Source: Argopecten irradians
Taxonomy: Eukaryota > Mollusca > Bivalvia > Pectinida > Pectinidae
NCBI RefSeq assembly: GCF_041381155.1
Contig: NC_091136.1
Span: 45,684,284-45,748,283 of the forward strand
Length of the DNA stretch: 64,000 nucleotides
Reading direction: 5' to 3'
Part shown: piece by piece, positions 52,601 through 58,790 of the stretch
Layout of the letters: each line of letters opens with the position of its first letter
Numbering within the stretch: the stretch's first letter is position 1
Made by a program: the position numbers and the translations under genes
Notes under the pieces: generated by a model
What the model was told of the DNA's origin: nothing
Seen by the model: the letters and a program-made list of their open reading frames with translations, nothing else
Database searches by the model: none

Positions 52601-54630
52601 CTTAGGTTTCTATCGTTTAAGAATTTATTTATTTTTTTAAATGAAACAACAGAATTTCCATTTTCGATTGAAATTTTAAATGGTGTGGTATGATGAATAC
52701 TTTGTGTATACATGCATTAATTATATGCATGAAATCAGTTATGGACTCTTTTTAAAGCTTAATTTTATTATTTGATGTCCTGTGACTTACATTCAAACAC
52801 CATTATATGAATAGCTGAAAGAAAATAATTCCATATATATAATGGTAATACTTCATATTTCACTCTAATAAATCTAAAAGGCACCAGACATGCAATTTAG
52901 TGTTTAAGTGGCTTAAAATTTTCACTCTTCATGATGTTCCAGGTTAATTTTTTTTATTCAGAGATTAATAACCATAATTTTATATATACAAGCCTTCAAG
53001 GCTTGACCTTTGGACCCAACAGGCCCAAGCATACTGTGCTAGTGTACTAAACTATCGTAACCAACCTAATAAACAACCCTCCTCCTTTTTGAGTCCTCAA
53101 TTTCACTTAATTCATTCAAATAAATGCACAATGAAAATATGAAAACTGTACATGCATGTAGGTTTCTTTATTTCATTTCTTTCTCAAATTGATTTATGGT
53201 TTCCTTTGTGCAGTTTTACATAAGGATAGTCCAAATTTCTTTTTATTAAACACATCCTTATTTTTTCTAATTTTTATTTAAAGCACCCAGGGTGGTCATT
53301 GGGTCGAAAACAGTATTTGCCACCCCATTTCACATTGAACAGTATAGTATATATAGCTAACAAAATATGTGAAGTACATGTCTGAAATTAATGAATTTTA
53401 TGTTATTAACAGAATTCTTCATGAGGTCAAGCATATAACTAAACAAAGTAACAATTATAGTTTATACATCCAAGTCAATTTCTTATACCTTTCTACTGAT
53501 TAAATAAAGGTAAAGATTGATGCTTGCCTGTTGTTTTCCTGCTATTGTAAGTGTATAGGTATATGATCATTATTAAGTGTTATTTTATTACCTGTCATGT
53601 AAAAGCAAAACTTAATTTGTACAATTTCAAACTTTTCAGGACCCAAAATTAAAAGAAAAGGACATACTGCAGGCATAAATTTGCAGCTGACAACTGTACA
53701 AAATTAAAGACCAAGAATTTGTAAGATTTCATTTTATATCACAGTCTGACAGTTAGATACAAGCAAAGATCCTGGCAGGTCAGTATAGCTGTAATAGCCA
53801 AAGCTTGAGTCATCATCATAGTATTATTATAGAATCAGTTGTACTTAAAAATACTTTGTACATGCACATATCATAAGATCTATTCAATAATCACTGAAGG
53901 TTCTGAAAAGATGTATTTGGACAGATGAAGCAGATTGAATTACACTATTCAAATGATTTAACTAAAGGGCAATTTCCATTAGTTTGGACCTAGACTAGGC
54001 CTATAATGTGTATCTAGATCTATTTATATAATGCAGCATTATAGTTATTTTGTTCCAAAACATTACTTATAGTTTGACTCCCATGCAGTGATATTAAAGT
54101 GATAATCCCTATCTACCATGGTCAAGTAATAAATTAGTACACAATACGGCACTAAAAACTTAATCAGTGTAAGTATGATTTTAAACATAAGTCACAGACT
54201 AGTATGAATTTCATTAAAGTGTTACAGATTCCCCTGGGAGGGCCTCTGAATTTAATGGCGCAGACAGCATAACATTTGTATGGTACAACAATGTAAGACC
54301 AATTCTTACCTTTGTAGCTGTTGATTTAGGACTATGCATCCATCCATGGTAATTTAGAAGCATTTTAAGGATGGTTATTCGGGCCAGTAAGAGTATTTTG
54401 ACGAGGCCATAACCGACAATAAACCCCAACAAAGCGATATTCATTTGATAGGGTAATGCCGACAGTTCCATCCATTTTTCTCCGAAATCTACAAAATTTC
54501 TGACGGGATCGGAGAAAACGGCGAATAGAATAGCGCTAAGGAACCCGACTGCTGACGCCTCACTGAAGTTCCTGTAGCTCATTAGTTTCCCAGTCGCCCC
54601 TAAAAACGGTGCTATAGCTGGACTCGGCAT
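13526..54630 (-). CDS. CPT1: Carnitine O-palmitoyltransferase 1 gene, 19 exons, 714 residues
   Basis: CPT1 transfers long-chain acyl groups from CoA to carnitine at the mitochondrial outer membrane, the controlling step for fatty-acid entry into beta-oxidation. Exons in coding order: 54310-54630, 39050-39162, 37983-38099, 37512-37588, 29089-29179, 27721-27801, 27387-27473, 26790-26905, 26314-26375, 25842-25940, 24587-24636, 23254-23338 or 21086-21170, 19271-19377, 18664-18730, 17618-17707, 16121-16191, 15510-15759, 15026-15179, 13526-13632. All introns are GT-AG and all phases match. Landmarks: two membrane segments (about 27-43 and 64-88), [20 protein letters not shown], catalytic EHS with His about 427 and Asp four residues later, NGRTET (about 549-554), STSQTP (about 637-642), GGGFAP and DGYG, then INFH at the last exon. 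Mammalian CPT1 is about 773 residues; the shortfall is mostly N-terminal. The identity is secure; the start and the isoform set are not. Confidence 0.95.
13683..14813 (+). mobile_element. Non-autonomous element with internal repeats, interrupted by a MITE
   Basis: Starts ACAAGAAT, contains two to three degenerate tandem copies of a unit of about 165 bp (GTTGAAATCGGACAA, GAGCGGAAACCATAGAT), and ends in a GTGTCGCCCTTGCG / GCAGGCGACTC hairpin followed by A's. A related copy is at 17899-18420. The 3' end is split by the TTAA-flanked insertion at 14369-14768. Confidence 0.7.
14365..14772. mobile_element. TTAA-flanked MITE, 400 bp, nested
   Basis: TTAA at 14365-14368 and at 14769-14772 bracket a 400-bp body whose ends are inverted repeats: AGGCCCACTACCTTTCCG on the left and its complement with one mismatch on the right. 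Removing the body and one TTAA restores the 3' hairpin of the host element, as comparison with 18381-18410 shows. A TTAA target is typical of piggyBac-type elements. There is no coding capacity. Confidence 0.8.
15026..15179 (-). CDS. CPT1: CPT1 exon 18
   Basis: Encodes [17 protein letters not shown] through [16 protein letters not shown] to GEEM. STSQTP and the GGGF...DGYG segment are hallmark CPT1/carnitine acyltransferase motifs of the acyl-CoA and carnitine sites. Acceptor TGGTTTACAG; donor GTATGC leaves phase 1. Confidence 0.95.
15510..15759 (-). CDS. CPT1: CPT1 exon 17
   Basis: Encodes [15 protein letters not shown] through [16 protein letters not shown] to LFQDK. NGRTET is the carnitine-binding TET motif and WDRHL matches the family's G(I/W)DRHL. 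Acceptor GTGTGTAG, donor GTAAAA, 250 bp, ends in phase 0. Confidence 0.95.
16121..16191 (-). CDS. CPT1: CPT1 exon 16
   Basis: Encodes [23 protein letters not shown] plus a split Arg. Matches the family's LALQLAxYxxxGxxxxTYExxxTR segment. Acceptor CTGTTACAG, donor GTAGGT. Confidence 0.95.
16325..17632. repeat. 40-bp minisatellite carrying copies of the exon 15 donor, about 32 units
   Basis: On the - strand each unit reads TGATGGCTATATTCAG then GTAATTCT, followed by TATATCTGATCAGTAT. The first part equals the last 15 bases of CPT1 exon 15 (GATGGCTTTATTCAG) apart from an A/T variant, and some units match it exactly. Most units keep CAG before GTAA or GTAT; a few (for example near 16530, 16850 and 17010) have lost the GT. 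The array fills most of intron 15. Confidence 0.95.
17618..17707 (-). CDS. CPT1: CPT1 exon 15
   Basis: Encodes [20 protein letters not shown] then [10 protein letters not shown], 30 residues, phase 0 at both ends. Corresponds to the family's GKGxIKKxxxSPDxFxQ segment. Its last 15 bases and donor are repeated throughout the adjoining array. Confidence 0.95.
17899..18420 (+). mobile_element. Non-autonomous element, sister of 13683-14813
   Basis: Begins ACAAGAATT, has degenerate internal repeats (TGGTTGAAATCG, GTTATCGAGCAGAAAC) and ends GTGTCGCTTTTGCG / GCAGGCAGGCAACAC followed by A's. It lacks the MITE found in the sister copy. Located in CPT1 intron 14. Confidence 0.65.
18664..18730 (-). CDS. 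CPT1: CPT1 exon 14
   Basis: Encodes a split Arg then [20 protein letters not shown] and KL, matching the family's LxWDxxxxCxxxIExxxxxA helix. Acceptor TTGTGTAG, donor GTAATG, phase 2 in and 0 out. Confidence 0.93.
19026..19078. repeat. Short ACATACTACATT-type repeat
   Basis: Imperfect tandem copies of ACATACTACATT in CPT1 intron 13. Confidence 0.6.
19271..19377 (-). CDS. CPT1: CPT1 exon 13
   Basis: Encodes [20 protein letters not shown] through [11 protein letters not shown] plus a split Arg. The xxxxWEY segment follows the catalytic EHS exon in CPT1. Starts in phase 0, so it accepts either exon 12a or 12b. Acceptor TTTACAG, donor GTTAGT. Confidence 0.93.
19378..21085 (-). other. CPT1 intron between exons 12b and 13
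   Basis: AT-rich sequence without a supported exon or clear element. Likely place for regulatory signals acting on the alternative exon 12 pair. Confidence 0.4.
21086..21170 (-). CDS. CPT1: CPT1 alternative exon 12b (catalytic His)
   Basis: Encodes a split Arg then [20 protein letters not shown] and EHSCADAT. Acceptor GTCCTGACAG, donor GTAAGT. Same length (85 bp) and same phases as exon 12a, with 18 of 28 residues identical, including EHS and the Asp four residues after His. Splicing both exons, or neither, shifts the frame, so the pair must be mutually exclusive. It differs from 12a just before and after the catalytic His (NGEHSCAD against NVEHSAGD), where it could alter substrate or inhibitor response. 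Confidence 0.88.
21852..22101. mobile_element. Inverted-repeat element, about 250 bp
   Basis: Left arm AAGGCCAAAAAAGTAATGTC, then TGTTAAGGGTTACCCGACC; right arm carries the complement (GTAACCCGAAACAGACAT, then TTTTTTGGCCT). The centre holds C-rich and T-rich runs. It lies between exons 12a and 12b and could fold as a long hairpin in the pre-mRNA. Confidence 0.6.
22102..23253 (-). other. Remainder of the intron between alternative exons 12a and 12b
   Basis: AT-rich, no supported feature. Together with 21171-21851 it separates the two alternative exons by about 2.1 kb in total. Confidence 0.4.
23254..23338 (-). CDS. CPT1: CPT1 alternative exon 12a (catalytic His)
   Basis: Encodes a split Arg then [20 protein letters not shown] and EHSAGDAT. 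Donor GTGAGT. The acceptor CTATTGAACAG has a poor polypyrimidine tract, weaker than that of 12b, which fits regulated use. Contains the catalytic His and the Asp four residues later, as in the family's EHSxxD. Confidence 0.9.
23339..24586 (-). other. CPT1 intron 11
   Basis: AT-rich, no supported exon or repeat. Confidence 0.4.
24587..24636 (-). CDS. CPT1: CPT1 exon 11
   Basis: Encodes [16 protein letters not shown] plus a split Arg; leads into WFDKS. Acceptor CTTTTCAG, donor GTAAAC. Ends in phase 2, as required by both versions of exon 12. Confidence 0.92.
24870..25798 (+). mobile_element. Hairpin-ended non-autonomous element E1
   Basis: Begins ACAAGAGGTCCATGAGCC with GGTCACCTGAG next, and ends CTTCGCCTCAGGTGACCTAAA-like. 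The subterminal GGTCACCTG and CAGGTGACC are inverted repeats. The body holds about three degenerate internal repeats (TTTGACC, GGCCCCACCCC, GTGAATTC). Located in CPT1 intron 10. Confidence 0.7.
25842..25940 (-). CDS. CPT1: CPT1 exon 10
   Basis: Encodes [20 protein letters not shown] then [13 protein letters not shown], 33 residues, phase 0 at both ends; corresponds to the family's AxFxVxLDE strand. Acceptor AAATTTCAG, donor GTAGGT. Confidence 0.92.
25941..26313 (-). other. CPT1 intron 9
   Basis: Short AT-rich intron, no feature seen. Confidence 0.5.
26314..26375 (-). CDS. CPT1: CPT1 exon 9
   Basis: Encodes [20 protein letters not shown] plus D, matching the family's A-x-LTA-x-x-R-x-x-WA segment. 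Acceptor CATTGCAG, donor GTGAGT. Confidence 0.92.
26376..26789 (-). other. CPT1 intron 8
   Basis: AT-rich intron with no further feature. Confidence 0.5.
26790..26905 (-). CDS. CPT1: CPT1 exon 8
   Basis: Encodes [20 protein letters not shown] then [19 protein letters not shown] and a split Gly/Glu codon. Matches the RGRYFKVxxYxxGRLL segment of CPT1. Acceptor ATTTCCTCAG; donor GTTTGC is weaker than usual. Confidence 0.93.
26906..27386 (-). other. CPT1 intron 7
   Basis: AT-rich intron with no further feature. Confidence 0.5.
27387..27473 (-). CDS. CPT1: CPT1 exon 7
   Basis: Encodes K then [20 protein letters not shown] and DSKHVVIL plus a split Arg. The SRIPG and DSKH strings match CPT1 directly. 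Acceptor TTGTTCCAG, donor GTAGGA. Confidence 0.95.
27721..27801 (-). CDS. CPT1: CPT1 exon 6
   Basis: Encodes a split Arg then [20 protein letters not shown] and ICMEGY. Corresponds to the family's LxREExxPxxxxxxxPxCxxQ segment. Acceptor TTCCTCTAG, donor GTAAGT. Confidence 0.93.
27994..28947 (+). mobile_element. Hairpin-ended non-autonomous element E2
   Basis: Begins ACAAGAGGCCCATGGGCCTT with AACGGTCACCTGAT next; ends GACCTATGGTCAGGTGACCT. The start holds the stem AGGCCC/GGGCCT; the end holds the stem GACC/GGTC, and GGTCACCTG pairs with CAGGTGACC. The body has degenerate repeats (CTACATACAAAGTTTCATTA). Located in CPT1 intron 5. Confidence 0.72.
29089..29179 (-). CDS. CPT1: CPT1 exon 5
   Basis: Encodes V then [20 protein letters not shown] and AANLTHWIL plus a split Arg; corresponds to the family's NxNYYxxD...QAARAxN segment. 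Acceptor GCCTCTACAG, donor GTGACT. Its acceptor and first 17 bases are repeated through the array immediately upstream. Confidence 0.93.
29163..31751. repeat. 64-bp minisatellite carrying copies of the exon 5 acceptor, about 40 units
   Basis: On the - strand each unit includes GTTTGCCTCTACAG then TGAATGTGAACTGTTAT, the real acceptor plus the first 17 bases of exon 5, followed by GATATATACATTAGAAGC. I count about 40 units besides the genuine junction; roughly ten keep the TACAG acceptor, and about thirty have TACACTGACTG instead, which removes the AG. Minor variants: GACAAA, GGCAAAAA, and one 4-bp insertion near 29698. Confidence 0.95.
31752..33055 (-). other. Part of CPT1 intron 4
   Basis: AT-rich, no supported exon or repeat. 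Confidence 0.4.
33051..33500. mobile_element. MITE with 15-bp perfect TIRs and 5-bp target duplication
   Basis: Inverted repeats CAGGGATCAATCTAG (33056-33070) and CTAGATTGATCCCTG (33481-33495) flank a 440-bp body; GCCTG occurs directly outside on both sides (33051-33055, 33496-33500). The body contains runs of AGGGGAAAT and GAATTT but no coding frame. Confidence 0.8.
33601..34482 (+). mobile_element. Hairpin-ended non-autonomous element E3, 3' end unclear
   Basis: Begins ACAAGAGGCCCAAGGGCCTT with AACGGTCATCTGAC next. The body holds about four tandem copies of about 150 bp (AAGATGGCAGCTGTGGC, CATCTTGGATTTCGGATC, GTCAGGATCATTTCATGC). No matching 3' hairpin is visible, so the copy may be truncated and the right boundary is approximate. 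Confidence 0.6.
34832..37425. repeat. 49/53-bp minisatellite with two unit types, about 50 copies
   Basis: The common core is GTTGTCATGTAACTAAAGAC. Type A (49 bp) continues AGTTCAGTAACATTATAGG; type B (53 bp) continues AGCTAGTTTAGTATCATTA. The two types are interspersed, with type A dominating 36740-37300. It starts next to a (TA)n run at 34858-34880 and ends about 85 bp from the donor of exon 4, in intron 4. Confidence 0.93.
37512..37588 (-). CDS. CPT1: CPT1 exon 4
   Basis: Encodes K then [20 protein letters not shown] and REPCA plus a split codon. Matches SWW...NYVSDWWEEYIYLRGR of CPT1. Acceptor GTTGTAG, donor GTAAAA, phase 2 in and 1 out. Confidence 0.92.
37589..37982 (-). other. CPT1 intron 3
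   Basis: AT-rich intron, no feature seen. Confidence 0.5.
37983..38099 (-). CDS. CPT1: CPT1 exon 3
   Basis: Encodes K then [38 protein letters not shown]. RYLxSVRPLxxxEDF is conserved in CPT1. Acceptor GATTTTCAG, donor GTAAGC. Confidence 0.95.
38100..39049 (-). other. CPT1 intron 2
   Basis: AT-rich, no supported exon or element. Confidence 0.45.
39050..39162 (-). CDS. CPT1: CPT1 exon 2
   Basis: Encodes [37 protein letters not shown] and a split Lys. The string LPRLPVP is diagnostic of CPT1. Acceptor GTGTTACAG, donor GTAAGT. Confidence 0.95.
39445..41110 (+). mobile_element. Hairpin-ended non-autonomous element E4 with about 154-bp internal repeats
   Basis: Begins ACAAGAGATCCCAGAGGGAT (stem GATCCC/GGGATC) then CTTGGCGCCCACCA; ends CCACCATCTGATGATGGTGG then GCTAAA. 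GCCCACCA at the start pairs with TGGTGGGC at the end. The body has about nine tandem units (CCGATCGGTCCCAAAATGCA, AAGATGGCC...GGCCATCTTG) and an (ACGG)n tract at 41017-41055. Located in CPT1 intron 1. Confidence 0.78.
42190..43065. repeat. 68-bp minisatellite, about 13 copies
   Basis: The unit contains CTATAAATAGCATACCTG, AACAGGTACATGTTGTATTA and CCCAGGTAACAAAGTTGTG. ACCTGAACAGGT inside it is a near-perfect dyad. One unit has an insertion near 42650. Located in CPT1 intron 1, away from any exon. Confidence 0.93.
43245..46606 (+). mobile_element. Hairpin-ended non-autonomous element E5 with about 157-bp internal satellite
   Basis: Begins ACAAGAGGCCCAGAGGGCCT then GTATCGCTCACCTGG; ends CACCGGCCCTTCGGGCCAGG then TGAGCTAAT. 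GCTCACCTGG at the start pairs with CCAGGTGAGC at the end. The body has about 20 units (AAGGATGTTTGTGGCCAAAT, TTGGGCCCCGCCCCTCCTG) followed by a (GGAC)n tract at 46483-46557. A shorter copy in opposite orientation is at 62397-63842. Confidence 0.82.
46607..49803 (-). other. Part of CPT1 intron 1
   Basis: AT-rich, no supported exon. A short stretch near 47600-47700 (GTACCAAATTTTATCCAAAT, GACAGACGGACAACC) looks like a degraded interspersed repeat related in style to the elements above. Confidence 0.4.
49804..52110. repeat. 30-bp minisatellite, about 77 copies
   Basis: The unit is GTCTCTACCCAGTAGGAGAT followed by CAGTTTATAA. Variants at CCC/CCA/GCC, GAGAT/GGGAT, and CAG/AAG are spread along it, and a block of about 450 bp recurs with shared variants (CCACTAGGAGAT after GGGGATAGG near 50295, 50775, 51235 and 51565). 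Because 30 is a multiple of three, the - strand has long open frames of [10 protein letters not shown] repeats; not a gene. Confidence 0.96.
52111..54309 (-). other. 5' part of CPT1 intron 1
   Basis: AT-rich, no supported exon or mobile element. Confidence 0.4.
54310..54630 (-). CDS. CPT1: CPT1 exon 1 (start and membrane anchors)
   Basis: Encodes 107 residues from [15 protein letters not shown] to KSTATK, with two hydrophobic segments ([33 protein letters not shown]) and LLNYHGWM, which matches LLSYHGWM after the second membrane segment of CPT1. The ATG has A at -3. The cytosolic N terminus before the first membrane segment is about 26 residues, against about 47 in mammals. The frame stays open upstream for 18 codons with QWRKRK, reminiscent of SWKKKF in the family, so a further 5' exon joined at CGTCAG cannot be excluded. 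Confidence 0.88.
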
Positions 54631-54860
54631 GATGGTGACAGCCGCTTTCCTCTTCCTCCACTGACGGGATTTTTTAGCTATCGAACGTCATCTGGAACAA
54701 CTGGTACGTTATGGTAAGGTCAGAGAGTTCCGAATGGACAGTAAAAATTTCATTGAGAGCCAAACAAATCATGACGTCATCATGTCGCGAAGGGAACAAC
54801 GCCCACAGATATTGGCCAATAGCAATACATATAACCCTATATATTGTGTGTGTCTATATG
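54631..54860 (-). promoter_or_regulatory. Probable CPT1 promoter with CRE and CCAAT boxes
   Basis: The palindrome TGACGTCA (full CRE) lies at 54772-54779, about 142 bp upstream of the ATG. ATTGGCCAAT, a double CCAAT box, lies at 54811-54820, with GTGGGC between them and TATATA-like sequence near 54840. CRE-binding factors and NF-Y act at such sites in many animals. Transcription start is not visible. Confidence 0.55.
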
Positions 54861-55785
54861 TACAGTCTACACACGTGTTGTATCCACGTGTGCACTGGTG
54901 TAAAGTCTAGAGTTTACATATTAAGACATTAAGATTAATTAGATATTGTATAATAATACGAACGTAAAGACTATTGCTTCTTGTATTTATCAGAAACATA
55001 AATACATGTATGTATATGTTTCTGTGATTATATATATATATATATGTTTTTGATGTATCTCAATCTCTGGTCAAATTAAAAAATTTACTTGATAACTGCA
55101 GTATGATGTTACAACAATAATATATAGTGATCGTTGACATACACTGAATCCTGCCTTACCGGTAGTGACCACTTCTGCACTCACTTGACCATAATATATA
55201 GTGCAATTTTCCATGTTTTCTCAGGATCCCGAATGCGGTTTGACTCCATGGCTATACATTATCTATATATCACTTACTTTATTCACGAGATGTTCTTTAT
55301 AGACATATATGACTGTAATTACATACAAGATTTCTGATAATTTAACTAACTTTAAAAATGTTTTAAATAATGGATTTCTTGGCTTTAAAATGACAATGAT
55401 ACTGTATTATATATACTATAGTGACAAATTGTTTTGGGGAAACTATATTGGGTCACTATACTAGGTACACTTTAATGAAAGCATGGATTTGTCTTATATT
55501 GGGAAAGTCTTGCTTTGAAAATAAAAGATAGATTATTTATCTCGAATAATATCCAAAATTCCATTCAAGGCCTTATTGACCTTACAAATAGGTTAGTAGG
55601 TGAGAGGTCCAGATACGTCAGAGATAACAGACACACCTCGAGACTTCGAGATAACACCGAAATTAGAATTTTAGAGATTTTATATCTAAAATATTGCATA
55701 AGATATAAAGTTGTAGTTGTTATTATTACAGAAACATAACACAGGGATCTGAAAAGTGGTTACATTTTATTTCATTATAGAGACA
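54861..55785. other. Intergenic AT-rich stretch
   Basis: No gene or clear repeat seen apart from a (TA)n run near 55030-55046. Confidence 0.4.
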
Positions 55786-55985
55786 CACCCAAGTGCCCTT
55801 GCATAGACCATTTTAGACGTTTTAGGGGTCTAGATAAAAAATATGTAAAATATTATTCTATATTGTACCAAGAATTTATATATAAGTGAGTATAAATCCT
55901 TGATTGTACCATACACGTATACAATGTAGAATATTTTTAACGATTTTACCATTTGAAAGGTTATTCTCGATCGTATACATACGTG
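55786..55985. mobile_element. Diverged palindromic element, relative of 58791-58938
   Basis: Contains AAGTGCCCTTGCATAGACC, then TTTTAGACGTTTTAGGGGTC and TAGATAAAAAATATGTAAAA, which match the right arm of the element at 58791-58938 in inverted orientation. A partial complementary arm (TTTTTAACGATTTTACCATT) follows near 55940. Right boundary approximate. Confidence 0.5.
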
Positions 55986-56686
55986 TGACGGACTCGTATT
56001 GTGTTAACAGTGCAAATTTTACTATGATAAGAAATATTTGAGTTGTATGTTGTTGACTGTTTGTACTTTTCGGACCGTTGTTAATGATAGAATTAACTTA
56101 CAGGACACAAAACTAGGAATTTAATTGACTATTGTTTCTTGTATTTAATCATTACTTTAAATTTCATATTATATATAAGCAAAATAGTGGCACATATCAT
56201 TAAAATGAAATCAACTTGAGTTTTCTTGTATTGGTGATCCAGCACAGACACTATGTATGAAATCCACAATTTGAATAATGTTCACACTCACAGTTCACTA
56301 TCCAAGAAATATCGTTAGAAAGCCGTATAGTGGGCGCTTTGAAAGGTTTGCAGTCCAACTGATATATGAAAATGACCATTGTCCAATATAATAGGTAAAC
56401 CCGGAAGTACTAATTGAATAAGAGATCTATGTTACCACTGTTGAAGACTTGACAATGTATCGTACTCTTTGATATATCTACTCAAGCTTAGCAATGATAC
56501 AAAAATAAGACTATGTGCCTTAGCTAGGACAGATCATAAACCTATTCATACATCTACAGGTAAATACATACAGTTACCGTAAGAATGAAAAAAACCATCT
56601 CAAATTTCTCTATGACATTTCTTAGAAAGAACATCTCATACATGTGCGCTTTCCTGTTTTCGAAATTCCTCAATACGTGATTATAA
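55986..56686. other. Intergenic AT-rich stretch
   Basis: No supported feature. Confidence 0.4.
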
Positions 56687-56780
56687 AATATCTCCGCCGC
56701 CTAGCTAAATATATAAAATATCTCCGCCGCCTAGCTAAAAATATAAAAAATATCTCCGCCGCCTAGCTAAAAATATAAAA
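56687..56780. repeat. Three tandem copies of a roughly 30-bp unit
   Basis: ATCTCCGCCGCCTAGCTAAA followed by ATATAAAAT occurs three times in a row with small length differences. Confidence 0.85.
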
Positions 56781-56999
56781 TCAGAAACGTACGTACTGCC
56801 TTTGTGGTGCCTAATGATCAGAAACATATAGGCCTAATAAATACGGAGTAGTAACATATACTATTATCTAATAAATGAAATATAATGACTATACACATCA
56901 GTCGATACCTTGATTATTTCTTTGTTATGTTGCCTCGTATATATATTTTCCTAATGACCGCAACATCTTTATATTTAATAACTCAACTAAATTGAATAC

Positions 57000-57145
57000 A
57001 GATGAGTTTTTCCAGTAGTTACTCTTAATATATTTTTTCTTACAATATTATATCTGTTACATTGAAGGATAAAATAATATTCGTCTTCAATTTCTGTTGA
57101 ATCACACCTACTACAAAAACGGCTTAATCTTGGAGTATTATTATA
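57000..57145 (-). pseudogene. LINE reverse-transcriptase C-terminal fragment (zinc-finger part)
   Basis: The - strand encodes NNTPRLSRFCSRCDSTEIED then EYYFILQCNRYNIVRKN before a TAG. The pattern R-x-C-x2-C ... (I/V)EDE-(Y/H)(H/Y)F-xLxC-xxY-xxxR is typical of the zinc-finger tail of non-LTR retrotransposon ORF2 proteins. It is short and broken, so it is a dead remnant. Confidence 0.6.
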
Positions 57146-57442
57146 TATGTACCAGCTTTAATAGCTAAACAGTGTGAAGATTAGCGCAACTTTTTTTCTC
57201 ATTCAAATTTTTTATTGATTTTCGTGAACATGTTATTACACAGAACAAGGAATACAATTCATCACAATACCAATAATATGTCTTACATTACAATTTTGTA
57301 TATATGCAACAAGTAACAATATTGGACATACACATTTACACAAACTCTACAAGACCAACATTTCATCTATCTACAATATGTGAATTGTCTAAGAGACAAC
57401 TAAATCTCAATGTTTTCTTTTTCAAACAAGGCATGCCCCATC

Positions 57443-57838
57443 TTATAAGGAATTTTGTATATTCATTTTTAGATTTATACATAACATTTTCCGCCTCATA
57501 ATACTTACATGTATGTAATTTAAGTACCTCAAAACATACATCGATGCAATTTTCTTAATTCTACAGTGATATACATATTGTTTGAAAAGTAATGACATTA
57601 TATTACATATATTGTTATGTCGACCATGTATACCAAGCAGTATTGATAATGGTGATAAACTAACGTTGAAAGTGGTTTTCTCAACTAACCATTTCTCAAA
57701 CTCCTTACGAAGTTTTGCTATCCTTGAATAAGATAAACGCAACTTGGTAAGACAAACTCTATACCGTTTTTCAATATCTTTCGTGAGATTAAAAGGCAAA
57801 GTAATATTATCTACCACATGTTTATATATATATGGCAT
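57443..57838 (-). pseudogene. LINE ORF2 tail remnant
   Basis: A 131-codon frame on the - strand with CLTKLRLSYSRIAKLRKEFEKW, then FKQYVYHCRIKK. LTKLRLSxxRL, then LxxEFxxWL and (K/Q)xYxYxCR follow the order in the C-terminal tail of bivalve-type LINE ORF2 proteins as I remember them, but the zinc-finger part expected between the first and second is missing here. A related finger lies separately at 57000-57145. An A-rich stretch on the - strand near 57188-57225 could be a 3' tail. Confidence 0.45.
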
Positions 57839-58336
57839 TTTGGAGATGCCTCCAGTAAAGAATGTAAATGTTGTTGGGCTTCATAAAAAATATAAGCTTT
57901 ATCAATGGCAAAATGTCATTACTACAATTAAAGAAAAACGCTACGTGGATTCACACAGTTTTCAAATAAACTATTTCTTTCATATCCCTATGAAGTTAAA
58001 AAATAGTAACATCAATGCTTAATTAACTTTTAAATTAATTTATTTCATAGTGGCAAAAATAATTTTACACTGTTTTAATAAAAGAAAACATACCTGTATG
58101 GTTATACATAAATTTTGTATATCAAGCTGTAGGTAAACTTTAAACTCCCATTATGTTTATTCTACAAACTAAACATCGATGATCTTTATTGAATTTATCT
58201 TTACTTAATTTACTATAAGGTTATCAACTCTATCATTTGCCAAAATTTGTATTTTTCTACGATTAAAAATGTTACGAAAACATAGTAGGGACTTTAACAG
58301 AATACGAAAAATAAATTACTCTGTATTTCTACTGAT

Positions 58337-58472
58337 ACAGTAGTCCGGGATACTCTGGGTCTGACGTACACCGGACTTAGACATTATGACAGATAGATTT
58401 CCATTGTAGACATCAACCTGCCATAATGTCTAAGTCTGGTGTCAGGCCCAGAGTATCTTGGACTACTGATAC
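58337..58472. mobile_element. Near-perfect hairpin, about 50-bp arms
   Basis: Left arm 58337-58388 (ACAGTAGTCCGGGATACTCT through GACTTAGACATTATG) and right arm 58422-58472 (CATAATGTCTAAGTC through GGACTACTGAT) are inverted complements with a few mismatches and one short gap; the loop is about 33 bp. No coding. Foldback MITE or hairpin RNA source. Confidence 0.75.
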
Positions 58473-58790
58473 AGGTACATTAGACAAGAAAGTGCCAGAG
58501 ATCGTTCGGTTGAGCAGTTGTCGATTATGGACCTTTGGTGAGGTCTATGTGGTGTTATACCGCCAGATAGAATTACATTATTTAGGGCGTAGACCGAGAT
58601 ATTTTTTATATTCTATCAAATCAAAGGTTCTTTATTCCTATATTAGATTCATAGATTCTTTGACCAATGTCAAAAGTATTTTTTCATGTGAGAAAAACTA
58701 TGACAAAAGGACACCACCATGAAGAAACTGTCAGTGAAATCAGAAACATTATATTAGATGTTGTCTGTTGAAATGAATACATTTGGCCAG

